Origin: Spirochaetales bacterium
GTDB taxonomy: Bacteria > Spirochaetota > Spirochaetia > Treponematales > UBA12059
NCBI GenBank assembly: GCA_016928955.1
Contig: JAFGJV010000048.1
Span: 1 to 64,000, forward strand
Direction of reading: 5' to 3'
Length of the DNA stretch: 64,000 nt
Shown: positions 25,703 through 33,895 of the stretch, in pieces
Layout: every line of letters begins with the position of its first letter
Position numbering within the stretch: position 1 is the stretch's first letter
The notes under the pieces: model-generated
The model's input: only the letters and a program-made list of their open reading frames with translations
Database searches by the model: none
What the model was told of the DNA's origin: nothing
Translations under genes and position numbers: made by a program

Positions 25703-26878
25703 ATGAAGTGGTACTACGAGTGCTCTGAGTGCGGCAAGCGCTATGACATAGAGCCGGGACGCTATCTCTGCGACGCGTGCGCGCGGGCGCAGGAAGCGGA
25801 CCGCCCACTCAGGGGCATCCTGGAATGCCGCTGGGACGGCCAGTGGGACGGCCCGCAAGACGGCGTGCCCCTGCCCGTGGCCCGTGAACATTTCCCAGCC
25901 CTGCCCGTGGGCGACACGCCCCTGTGGGCGCCCGAGCGCCTGAGGGCGGAAACGGGCTTTCAGCGGCTGTGGCTCAAGGACGACACCTGCGAACCGTCCG
26001 GTTCCTTCAAGGACCGGGCGTCCTTGCTGGTGGCCGCCTTCGCGCGGGAGCGGGGCATCAGAGAGATAGCCCTGGCCAGCACAGGCAACGCGGCGTCCAG
26101 CATGGCGGCCGTGGGCGCCGCGGCGGGCCTGCGCGTCACCGTGTTCCTGCCCAAGAAGGCCCCCGTGGCCAAACGCGTGCAAGTGCTCCAGTACGGGGCC
26201 GAACTGCGCGAGGTTGACGGCACCTACGACCGCGCCTTTGACCAGTCGCTGGCCTACAGCTCGGCCTCCGGCGTCCTGTCCCGGAACACGGCGTACAATC
26301 CCCTGACCATAGAGGGCAAAAAGACGGCGTCCTTCGAGATGGCCGCCCAGCTTGGCCGAGCTCTGTCCCCCGCGGCGCCCGCCGGATACTGTCAGGTACC
26401 CGACCACGTGTTCGTGCCCGTCGGAGACGGCGTCATCCTGGCCGGGGTGTACAAGGGCTTTGAGGACCTTAAGCGGCTCGGCCGCATAGACCGCATGCCA
26501 ACCGTGTGGGCCTGCCAGGCTGAGGGATCCAGCGCCATAGCGCGGGCCCTTGAAGCCGGCGCTTTCCAGGCACCTGTGCCAAGCGACACCGTGGCCGATT
26601 CCATATCGGTGGACGTGCCCAGGAACGGCGCGCACGCCCTGGGCAAGCTCCAGAAACACGGCGGCCGGGCCGTGGTGGTGACGGACGCCGAAATACTGGC
26701 CGGCCAGCAAGAACTGGCCTCGGGCTCGGGTCTCTTTGCCGAACCCAGCTCTGCCGCTGCGTGGGCCGGCTTCCGGAAGGCAGCTCCCGGCCTGGACAAA
26801 AACGAAAGGGTTGTCGTCATGGTCACCGGCTCGGGACTCAAGGACATAGCCGGCGCCATGAAAGGACTCGGACTGTGA
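25703..26878 (+). CDS. Threonine-synthase-like PLP enzyme with N-terminal zinc ribbon
   Basis: 391 residues. The N-terminus carries a CxxC...CxxC zinc-ribbon motif (YECSECGKRYDIEPGRYLCDACA). A fold-type II PLP domain follows: CEPSGSFKDRAS with the Schiff-base Lys, STGNAASSMAA phosphate-binding loop, and VTGSGLKD near the C-terminus. It looks like ThrC, but its position inside the purine locus argues for a catabolic role, perhaps elimination of ammonia from an amino-acid intermediate in the step YgeX performs elsewhere. It lacks YgeX signatures. No strong ribosome site; ATG 25703 is chosen because the ribbon starts there. Confidence 0.75.
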   Translation: MKWYYECSECGKRYDIEPGRYLCDACARAQEADRPLRGILECRWDGQWDGPQDGVPLPVAREHFPALPVGDTPLWAPERLRAETGFQRLWLKDDTCEPSGSFKDRASLLVAAFARERGIREIALASTGNAASSMAAVGAAAGLRVTVFLPKKAPVAKRVQVLQYGAELREVDGTYDRAFDQSLAYSSASGVLSRNTAYNPLTIEGKKTASFEMAAQLGRALSPAAPAGYCQVPDHVFVPVGDGVILAGVYKGFEDLKRLGRIDRMPTVWACQAEGSSAIARALEAGAFQAPVPSDTVADSISVDVPRNGAHALGKLQKHGGRAVVVTDAEILAGQQELASGSGLFAEPSSAAAWAGFRKAAPGLDKNERVVVMVTGSGLKDIAGAMKGLGL

Positions 26879-26886
26879 GATGCATA

Positions 26887-26921
26887 GCGCGGAGGCACGG
26901 AGCGCCACGTCTCCGAGCCGC
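26887..26921 (+). repeat. Second decayed copy of the interspersed repeat
   Basis: GCGGAGGCACGGAG and a partly complementary CTCCGAGCCGC follow the stop of the preceding gene. The pattern matches the left arm of the element at 33744-33851. Confidence 0.35.
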
Positions 26922-26945
26922 AGCGGTTGAGATTTCCATAGGAAC

Positions 26946-27187
26946 CCTCTAAAAAACATTAGTTTTAGAGGCTTACCGTGGCATACTTCGCGTTTTCGAA
27001 CGAAAACGCAGGGAACCTTCAAGAACCACCGGTTTTAGAGGTTCTCTATAGAGGCTCTTTCAAAAGTCGGACGAGTTTTGAAAGAGCTCCATATTGAGAC
27101 GTGATTTGCGTAGCGGTTGCGAAACATGCAAACGACCGCGAGCAATCGCAAAGCCAATTTCAGAAGTAACAGACTTTTGGAATTGGC
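26946..27187 (+). repeat. AT-rich array of six stem-loops within the purine locus
   Basis: This fills most of the 338-base gap 26879-27216. Stems: 26946-26954 with 26963-26971 (9 bp perfect), 26990-26998 with 27001-27009 (9 bp), 27022-27027 with 27040-27045, 27054-27065 with 27076-27087 (12 bp perfect), 27105-27110 with 27147-27152 enclosing GCGGT/ACCGC, and 27153-27159 with 27181-27187. The first and third units share GTTTTAGAGG and AACC-rich starts, so they look like degenerate direct repeats. Composition differs sharply from the flanking genes. No U-tract follows any stem. Confidence 0.8.
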
Positions 27188-27216
27188 TCTATACGCTTAG
27201 CCTAAGGAGCATAGAC

Positions 27217-28674
27217 ATGATCGATTTACGGATTGACGAGAAAGCCCGCAGGAAGAACATCGAGCGCTGCAAGCAGAACAACATCATACTGCCCACCTAC
27301 GAGCAGATGCGCGACCCGTCCAAGGTGCCCCAGTCCGTCAAGGACGAGCTCAAGAACATAGGACTCTGGGACGTCCACAGCCGCAACCTGTTCCGCGTCA
27401 CCTGGAAAAACGAACCAACGGAAAAAGGCGGCCAATTCGGCGGGGTCAACTACTTTGAGCTTCCGCGCCAGCTCACCGGCACCAAGGCTCGGATAGCCGG
27501 CGTGGTGGGCAAATGGTTCCCCACGGGCGCCCACAAGGTTGGCGCCACCTACTCCTGCCTGGTGTCCGAACTGATTACGGGCCGCTTTGACCCCACCACC
27601 AAAAAAGCCGTATGGCCGAGCACCGGCAACTATTGCCGCGGCGGCGCGTACGTATCCCGGCTCCTCACCTGCCCGTCTGTGGCCATCCTGCCGGCAGAGA
27701 TGTCCAAGGAGCGCTTCGAGTGGCTCAAGACCATGGCCGACGAGGTGATAGCCACCCCCGGCTGCGAGTCCAACGTGTGGGAAATCTTCGTCAAATGCAT
27801 TGAAATAGAGTCCAACCAGCCCGACGCTGTCATCTTTAACCAGTTCGACCAGCTGCCCAACCACCTGTGGCACTACACCGTCACCGGTCCGGCCCTGGAA
27901 GAAGTGTACAAGGCCATGGCGACCAAGGGCGAGCATCTGGCCCTGACCATGTACTCGTCGGGCTCGGCGGGCACCCTGGGCGCGGGCAGTTACCTCAAGG
28001 AACGGTACAACGGCCACCGCGTCGGCGCCGGCGAAGCCCTGCAGTGCCCCACCATCCTGGAAAACGGCTTTGGCGGCCACCGCATAGAGGGCATAGGCGA
28101 CAAGCACATCCCCTGGATCCACAACCTTCGCGACACCGACCACGCCGTGGCCGTTGACGACGAGATAACCATCCGCCTGCTCCGCCTGTTCAACGAACCC
28201 GCCGGCCGGGCTGTGCTAGTTGAAGCCGGCGTCCCCCAGGAGACGGTGGACCAGCTCGACCTCCTGGGCATATCCGGCATTGGCAATCTGGTGGCCACCA
28301 TCAAGGCGGCCAAGTTCTACGAGCTCAGGGACGACGACATTGCCCTGACCGTGTTCACCGATTCACTCCAGCTGTACGGATCGCGGCTCAGGGAGCTGAC
28401 CGCCGAGCGCGGCCCCTACACCCAGCGCCAGGCCGACAAGGACCTTGACCTGCTCCAGAACCTGTCCGTGGACCACGTGCTGGACATGGGCCATATTGAG
28501 CGCCGCCGCGTCCACCAGCTCAAGTACTACACCTGGATCGAGCAGATGGGCAAAAGCCTGGACGAGCTCAACGAGCAGTGGGACAATTACCGCCAGTACT
28601 GGGGCAAACTCCATGACCAGGTCGACACCATCGACCAGATGATCAAGGACTTCAATGCGGAGGTTCTCAAGTGA
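27217..28674 (+). CDS. PLP-dependent fold-type II enzyme of unknown substrate
   Basis: 485 residues of a family usually annotated only as a PLP-dependent or cysteine-synthase-like enzyme. FPTGAHKVGATYSCLV holds the likely Schiff-base Lys, WPSTGNYCRGGAYVSRLL resembles the phosphate and substrate loop, SSGSAGTLGAGSYL the glycine-rich cofactor loop, and ENGFGGHRIEGIGDKHIPW is a long conserved block. The C-terminal 90 residues are helical. The start is fixed by AAGGAG at 27202-27207. It overlaps the 8-oxoguanine deaminase start (GTGA). It is a second candidate for the ammonia-lyase step; the function is unproven. Confidence 0.75.
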   Translation: MIDLRIDEKARRKNIERCKQNNIILPTYEQMRDPSKVPQSVKDELKNIGLWDVHSRNLFRVTWKNEPTEKGGQFGGVNYFELPRQLTGTKARIAGVVGKWFPTGAHKVGATYSCLVSELITGRFDPTTKKAVWPSTGNYCRGGAYVSRLLTCPSVAILPAEMSKERFEWLKTMADEVIATPGCESNVWEIFVKCIEIESNQPDAVIFNQFDQLPNHLWHYTVTGPALEEVYKAMATKGEHLALTMYSSGSAGTLGAGSYLKERYNGHRVGAGEALQCPTILENGFGGHRIEGIGDKHIPWIHNLRDTDHAVAVDDEITIRLLRLFNEPAGRAVLVEAGVPQETVDQLDLLGISGIGNLVATIKAAKFYELRDDDIALTVFTDSLQLYGSRLRELTAERGPYTQRQADKDLDLLQNLSVDHVLDMGHIERRRVHQLKYYTWIEQMGKSLDELNEQWDNYRQYWGKLHDQVDTIDQMIKDFNAEVLK

Positions 28675-30071
28675 TAGTGCTCAAGGACTGCTTCAGGGTG
28701 GTCCGGCCCCGCTACGGGGCGGGCAAGGCCGCCGGCTCCAGCACCGACGACCTTGCCGGTGTTGACGTACTCCTGGACGGAAACCGCATCGTCCGCATAG
28801 CCAAGGGCATAGACGCCCCGGCCGGCTGCGAGGTTGTGGACGCGTCCAGGCACGTGGTCATGCCGGGCCTTGTGAACACGCACCACCATTTCTACCAGAC
28901 GCTTACGCGCAACGTGCCGGCCGTCCAGGACGCCAAGCTGTTCAAATGGCTGGTGTACCTGTATGAGGTATGGAAGGGCGTGGACGAGGAGGCGGTGTAC
29001 TGGTCCAGCATGCTCGCCCTGGCCGAGTTGGCCAAGACGGGCTGCACCCTGTCCACCGACCACCACTATCTCTATCCCCAGGGCTTCAAGGACGACCTGC
29101 CCGGCCTCCAGTTCAAGGCCGCAGCGGACATCGGTCTCCGCTTTGCCCCCACGCGCGGTTCCATGTCGCGTTCCAAAAAGGACGGCGGCCTGCCCCCGGA
29201 CAGCGTTGTCCAGGACGAGGACACTATCCTGGCCCAGAGCGAGGCTGCCCTGCGCGCATACCACGACCCGGCGCCGGACGCCATGCGCAAGCTGGCCCTT
29301 GCGCCGTGTTCGCCCTTCTCCGTGTCCGAGCAGAGCATGAAGGACGCCGCCGCCCTGGCCCGCCGCTACGGCGCCCGGCTCCACACGCACCTGGCCGAAA
29401 CCAAGGACGAGGACGAGTTCTGCGTCAAGATGTACGGCCGCCGTCCGCTCAAGGTCATGGAGGACTGCGACTTTATCGGGCCGGACGTGTGGTACGCCCA
29501 CGGTATACATTTCAACGACGACGAGCTCAAACTGCTGGCTGAAACCAAGACCGGCGTTGCCCACTGCCCGTCCAGCAACATGCGGCTGGGTTCCGGCATA
29601 TGCCGCGTGCGCGAAATGCTGGACCTCGGCATACCCGTGGGCCTGGCCGTTGACGGCTCGGCCTCCAACGACGCGTCGGATATGCTGGGCGAGGCCAGGC
29701 AGGCCCTGCTCCTTCAGCGGGTGCGCTACGGCTCGGCAGGCATCACCGCCCGCGAGGTCCTGGGCCTGGCCACCCAGGGCGGAGCCCGCATCCTGGGCTA
29801 CGATGAGGCCGGCCGCATGGAGGAAGGCGCCCTGGCCGACCTTGCCCTGTTTGACGTCATGAAACTGGAGTACGCGGGGGCCCTGTCCGACCCGGCTGCC
29901 GCCCTGCTCTTTTCGGGGTACAATCACGGCGTGGATCACCTGATTGTCAATGGTCGTTTTGTCGTCCGGAATTCACGCCTTGTGGGCGCGGATGAGGAGC
30001 GCATACGCGACGAGGCCAATCGCTGCGCCAAGCGCCTCCTCCAGAAAGCGGGGGTACAGGCTGAATGGTAA
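28671..30071 (+). CDS. 8-oxoguanine deaminase
   Basis: 466 residues. Sequence landmarks of the 8-oxoguanine deaminase/hydroxyatrazine hydrolase branch are PGLVNTHHHFYQTLTRNVP (HxH metal site), STDHHYLYPQG, RLHTHLAETKDEDEF, WYAHGIHFNDDE, VAHCPSSNMRLGSG and LAVDGSASNDASDML. The reaction is 8-oxoguanine to urate plus ammonia, which would feed the same locus. Distinguishing it from guanine deaminase rests on these motifs and length. The GTG start overlaps the preceding stop; its own stop overlaps the ygfM-like start by 7 bases. Confidence 0.87.
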   Translation: MIVLKDCFRVVRPRYGAGKAAGSSTDDLAGVDVLLDGNRIVRIAKGIDAPAGCEVVDASRHVVMPGLVNTHHHFYQTLTRNVPAVQDAKLFKWLVYLYEVWKGVDEEAVYWSSMLALAELAKTGCTLSTDHHYLYPQGFKDDLPGLQFKAAADIGLRFAPTRGSMSRSKKDGGLPPDSVVQDEDTILAQSEAALRAYHDPAPDAMRKLALAPCSPFSVSEQSMKDAAALARRYGARLHTHLAETKDEDEFCVKMYGRRPLKVMEDCDFIGPDVWYAHGIHFNDDELKLLAETKTGVAHCPSSNMRLGSGICRVREMLDLGIPVGLAVDGSASNDASDMLGEARQALLLQRVRYGSAGITAREVLGLATQGGARILGYDEAGRMEEGALADLALFDVMKLEYAGALSDPAAALLFSGYNHGVDHLIVNGRFVVRNSRLVGADEERIRDEANRCAKRLLQKAGVQAEW

Positions 30072-30874
30072 ACGAATATGTTAGACCGGCTTCCCTTGAG
30101 GAAGCCCTGGAGCTCATGGAGGACGACGGCAGCGTGGCCTCCGCTGGCGGCACCTTCCTCTTGACCGGCTACGAGGTCGGCCGCGGACGGGACATGGACT
30201 GCATGATAGACGTGCTCCAGCTCCTGCCCTCAGGCGTCACCCGGAGCGGCAACGAGCTGTCCATAGGCTCGGGCACCACCTTCCAGGCCCTCATAGACTC
30301 CAAGGACGCGCCTGCGTGCCTGAAGGCGGCCGCCCTGTCCATGGCCAACCGCAACACCCGGAACCGGGCGACCGTGGGCGGCAACCTGGGGGCAAACAAG
30401 GCATGCGCAAGCCTTCCGCCCATACTCCTGGCCCTCGGCGCCAAGGTCGAGTTCAAAGCCCGGGCGTCCGCTCCCCTGACCCTGGACCTGGACAAGTGGC
30501 TGGCCGCCCCTGAAGGCCTTGTGCTTCGCGTGATCGTGCCCATGGCTCCAGGTACCCTGGCGGCTGCGGGCAGGGCCAGCCGCACGGCCTGCGACCTGGC
30601 CACGGCCACCGTGGGAGTGTCCTACCGACTTGAGAACGGCGTCATCCGGGGGCTCCGCGTCGCCTTGGGCGGCTTTAGCCCCCACGCCCGCCTGTTCCCG
30701 GACCTGGCCGCGCTGTTCGAGGGCACGGCCCTGCCGCCCAAGGCCGACATCGAACGCGTCGCCAAACCCCTGCTTACGGCCATATCCGACCACCGGGGAA
30801 GCGCCGACTACAAGAAACAGCGAGGCGCGGTCATCCTGGCGGACGCCATGCACGCGGCGGAGGCCCTGTCATGA
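30065..30874 (+). CDS. ygfM: YgfM-like FAD-binding subunit of a molybdenum hydroxylase
   Basis: 269 residues (E. coli YgfM is about 259). It is the stand-alone FAD subunit of the xanthine dehydrogenase family: VNEYVRPASLEEALELM opens it, and NRNTRNRATVGGNLGANKACASLPPILLALGAKVE is the typical flavin-binding stretch. No Fe-S cysteines are present; these sit on XdhD, whose start overlaps by 4 bases. The two likely form an electron-transferring complex distinct from the XDH pair at the head of the locus. Confidence 0.87.
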   Translation: MVNEYVRPASLEEALELMEDDGSVASAGGTFLLTGYEVGRGRDMDCMIDVLQLLPSGVTRSGNELSIGSGTTFQALIDSKDAPACLKAAALSMANRNTRNRATVGGNLGANKACASLPPILLALGAKVEFKARASAPLTLDLDKWLAAPEGLVLRVIVPMAPGTLAAAGRASRTACDLATATVGVSYRLENGVIRGLRVALGGFSPHARLFPDLAALFEGTALPPKADIERVAKPLLTAISDHRGSADYKKQRGAVILADAMHAAEALS

Positions 30875-33738
30875 AAACGACCTTTACCCTGAACGAGAAA
30901 CCGGTAAGCTGGAATTCGGAACCCGGACAGACCCTCCTGGACGCCCTCCGCGCCCACGGCATCGTGTCCGTACGCAACGGCTGCGACGGCGAGGGTTCAT
31001 GCGGCCTGTGCGCCGTCCTCATGGACGGAAAACAGGTCAATTCGTGCCAGATCCTCCTCCCCCAGGTGGAAGGCCGTAACATATACACGGTCGACTACTT
31101 TGGCAAGAACCGGTCCTTGTCCATAGTCCAGCGGGCCCTCATAGACGCCGCCTGCGTCCAGTGCGGCTACTGCACGCCCGCGGTGGTCCTTGCCCTTCAC
31201 GAGCTGCTTGCCCGCTCCCCCGACCCCAGCGAACCCGAGGTCAAGGACGCCCTGTCCGGCACCCTGTGCCGCTGCACGGGCTACGAGCAGTTCTTCAACG
31301 CGGCCCGTATAGCCAGCAAGCGCCTACGCGACCCGTCCTACTCGGAAGCCGCGTCCGAGCAGTTCCGTCCCGACCTCCGCCACGTGGGCAAGGACAGGGA
31401 CAAGGTCGACGCGGTGGCCCTGGCCAGGGGCGAGCGAGCCTTTGTGGAGGACCGCGTGGCCGCCGACGCCTGTCACCTGTTCGTGCTCGGCAGTCCCCAC
31501 GCCCACGCGTACATAAAGAGCGTGGACATCAGCAAGGCCGAAGCCATGCCCGGCGTGGTCAAGGTGCTGTGCAAGGACAACTGCCCGGACCTGGTGTACA
31601 CCACGGCCGGCCAGGGTTTCCCGGAACCCAGCCCCCACGACCAGCGCATGTTCCCGCGCAAGGCCCGTTTTGTCGGCGACCGCGTGGCCGCCGTCCTGGC
31701 CGAGACGCCCGAACAGGCCAAGGCCGCCCTGTCGGCCATCACCGTTGAGTACGATGTCCTGGAGCCCGTCCTGTCCATAGCCCAGGCCAAGGCCAAAGGC
31801 GCCCCGATAGTCCACCACGGCGACGTTTCGTACGTGGTCGGCGACCCGCCAGAGGGCAGTTCCGTCAAGGGTGACGGCCGTGACGACCCCATCCTGTACC
31901 AGTTCCCCCTGCACGCCGACCCGCACCGCAACCTGGCCGCCAGCGTTTCCGACGGCATAGGCGACATGGACAAGGGTTTTGCCGAGGCGGACGTGGTCAT
32001 AGAGCGCACGTACGTGGGCAACCGCGTGCAGTGCACGCCCATGGAACCCCATGTGGTATACGCCCGCATGGACGGCGGACGCCTGATACTCCACGCGTCC
32101 ACCCAGGTGCCCTGGCACGTCCGGCGCATCGTGTCGCGAGCCATAGGCGTGAGCGAGAACAAGGTCCGCGTGGTCAAGGAACGCGTGGGCGGCGGTTTCG
32201 GCGCCAAGCAGGACATCGTCGTGGAGGACCTGGCCGGCTACCTGGCCTGGACCACCGGACGCGACGTGTTCTACCGCTACAACAGGGAAGAGGAATTCGC
32301 CGCCAGCCGCACCAGGCACGGCATGGAGATCACGGTCAAGCTGGGAGCAAAAAAAGACGGCACCCTGACCGCCGTGCTCATGCAGCTGGACGCCGACACC
32401 GGCCCCTACGGCCAGCACTGCCTGACCGTGCCCATGAACGCCATATCCAAGAGCCTGCCCCTGGTGCTGTGCGACAACGCCAGGTTTGAGGTCAGAAGCT
32501 GGTATACCAACCTGTCGCCCGCCGGCGCCTATCAGGGTTACGGCGCGCCCAAAGGCTCCTTTGCCCTCCAGACGGCCTTGGCCGAGCTGGCCGCCGAGCT
32601 TGGCATGGACCAGCTGGACCTGATAGAGAAGAACCGCGTCCGCTCGGGCAGCCGCATCGAGATACTGCGCTCCCTGGGCGAGGGCAGGCCCGGCCAGCCG
32701 GTTACCCTGGGCGAATGCGGCCTGGGCGAGATGATCAGGCGCGGCAGGGTCAACCTCGAGTGGGACAAGCCCAAGCCAAAGGCCAGCGCCGATGGCTGGA
32801 AGGTCGGGCGCGGCGGCGTCATCATACAGCAGGGCTCGGGCCTTCCCGGCCTGGACGCTGCCAACGCCGAGCTCAGGCTCCTGTCGGACGGTACCCTCCT
32901 CATGCTGTCGGGCGGCGCCGACCTGGGTACGGGCCTTGATACGGTCACGGCCAAGGCTGCCGCCGAGATACTCGGCCTGGACATGGAAGACGTGAGCGTC
33001 GTATCGGGCGACACGGACACCACGCCCTTTGACAAGGGCGCGTACGCCAGCTCGGGCACCTACTTCTCAGGCAACGCCGCCGTCAAGGCGGCCCTGGACC
33101 TCAAGGCCAAGTGCATTTCCGTGGCCGCGGGCATCCTGGGCGAACCGGAGAGCGACCTTGCCATCGTCCCGCGCGGCATCATACGCGGCAAGCGCGGCGA
33201 GATCACCCTGGCCAAGCTGGCCCACCTGTCCATCCAGGGCGAGGGCCACCACGAACTGGTCGGCTTTGGCAACTTCAAGACCGAGCACGCCGCCTTCCCC
33301 TATGGCGCCCATTTTGCCCAGGTTGAGGTGAACGAGCGCTCGGGAGAGGTACGCATCACCCGTTACCATGCGTACCAGGACTGCGGCACGCCCATCAACC
33401 CCGCCCTGGCCATGGGCCAGATATACGGCGGCGTCATGAAAGCCGTCGGCCACTCCCTCTACGAGGAACTCCTGTTCGACAACAAGGGCCGGCCCCTGAA
33501 CACCAATTTCCTGGACTACAAGATACCGAGCGTGTTCGAGGTGCCTGACGACTTCCACGTGGAGCTGGTGCCCGTGGCCGACGAGGAAGGCCCCTTTGGC
33601 GGCAAGAGCGTTTCCGAGATTTCGCTCAACGGATCGGCCCCGGCCATAGCCATAGCCATCCACGACGCCGTTGGCGTATGGATGCGCGAATGGCCCTTCA
33701 CCCCCGAGCGCATCCTCAAGGCAATGGGGAAGTTATAA
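30871..33738 (+). CDS. xdhD: XdhD-type molybdenum hydroxylase with fused [2Fe-2S] domain
   Basis: 955 residues, essentially the E. coli XdhD length (956). Residues 1-160 bind two [2Fe-2S] clusters through C38, C44, C47, C59 and C98, C101, C133, C135; the molybdopterin domain follows from about 170, with VGGGFGAKQD and a final GGKSVSEISLNGSAPA. The substrate-loop segment AYQGYGAPKGSF replaces the XO-type FRGFGGPQ, so its substrate probably differs from that of the other Mo enzyme. The family is linked to selenium-dependent purine hydroxylation, with selenium as a labile ligand; no in-frame TGA is needed. A 157-base gap follows. Confidence 0.9.
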   Translation: MKTTFTLNEKPVSWNSEPGQTLLDALRAHGIVSVRNGCDGEGSCGLCAVLMDGKQVNSCQILLPQVEGRNIYTVDYFGKNRSLSIVQRALIDAACVQCGYCTPAVVLALHELLARSPDPSEPEVKDALSGTLCRCTGYEQFFNAARIASKRLRDPSYSEAASEQFRPDLRHVGKDRDKVDAVALARGERAFVEDRVAADACHLFVLGSPHAHAYIKSVDISKAEAMPGVVKVLCKDNCPDLVYTTAGQGFPEPSPHDQRMFPRKARFVGDRVAAVLAETPEQAKAALSAITVEYDVLEPVLSIAQAKAKGAPIVHHGDVSYVVGDPPEGSSVKGDGRDDPILYQFPLHADPHRNLAASVSDGIGDMDKGFAEADVVIERTYVGNRVQCTPMEPHVVYARMDGGRLILHASTQVPWHVRRIVSRAIGVSENKVRVVKERVGGGFGAKQDIVVEDLAGYLAWTTGRDVFYRYNREEEFAASRTRHGMEITVKLGAKKDGTLTAVLMQLDADTGPYGQHCLTVPMNAISKSLPLVLCDNARFEVRSWYTNLSPAGAYQGYGAPKGSFALQTALAELAAELGMDQLDLIEKNRVRSGSRIEILRSLGEGRPGQPVTLGECGLGEMIRRGRVNLEWDKPKPKASADGWKVGRGGVIIQQGSGLPGLDAANAELRLLSDGTLLMLSGGADLGTGLDTVTAKAAAEILGLDMEDVSVVSGDTDTTPFDKGAYASSGTYFSGNAAVKAALDLKAKCISVAAGILGEPESDLAIVPRGIIRGKRGEITLAKLAHLSIQGEGHHELVGFGNFKTEHAAFPYGAHFAQVEVNERSGEVRITRYHAYQDCGTPINPALAMGQIYGGVMKAVGHSLYEELLFDNKGRPLNTNFLDYKIPSVFEVPDDFHVELVPVADEEGPFGGKSVSEISLNGSAPAIAIAIHDAVGVWMREWPFTPERILKAMGKL

Positions 33739-33743
33739 ATGCA

Positions 33744-33851
33744 GCCACGGAGCCACGGAGCTAGGGGAAAAACAAGAGATGTGAAGGATTCACGGCGCAC
33801 GCCTTTTCCCTCGCTTCTTGTCTCTTCCCCTGCGTCTCGGTGTCTCTGTGG
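33744..33851. repeat. Interspersed palindromic repeat element between xdhD and ygeW
   Basis: The left arm (about 33744-33779, CCACGGAGCCACGGAG then GGGGAAAAACAAGA) and right arm (33816-33851) are imperfect reverse complements over about 36 bases, around an interior of about 36 bases. Partial copies lie at 25645-25671 and 26887-26921. The build resembles small non-autonomous palindromic elements of the CCACAGAGACACNGAG type known from many genomes. Confidence 0.65.
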
Positions 33852-33895
33852 TTTTTTGTGAAGTTGTTTTCGCTGATTACTCATGGAGGTTACTG

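Noticed and set aside
25703..26878. Calling the ThrC-like gene threonine synthase of the biosynthetic pathway
   Set aside because: No other threonine genes are near and it lies inside a catabolic locus; the reaction is left open.
26946..27187. Hairpin array considered as a CRISPR array
   Set aside because: Units are unequal in sequence and spacing, there are no constant repeats with unique spacers, and no cas genes are present.
26879..27216. Intergenic region read as the start of an extended PLP gene (frame open from 27094)
   Set aside because: The extension runs through the hairpin array and is unconserved in character; AAGGAG before ATG 27217 fixes the start.
30871..33738. Selenocysteine-encoding TGA in xdhD
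   Set aside because: The frame is uninterrupted; selenium in this family is a cofactor ligand, not an encoded residue.
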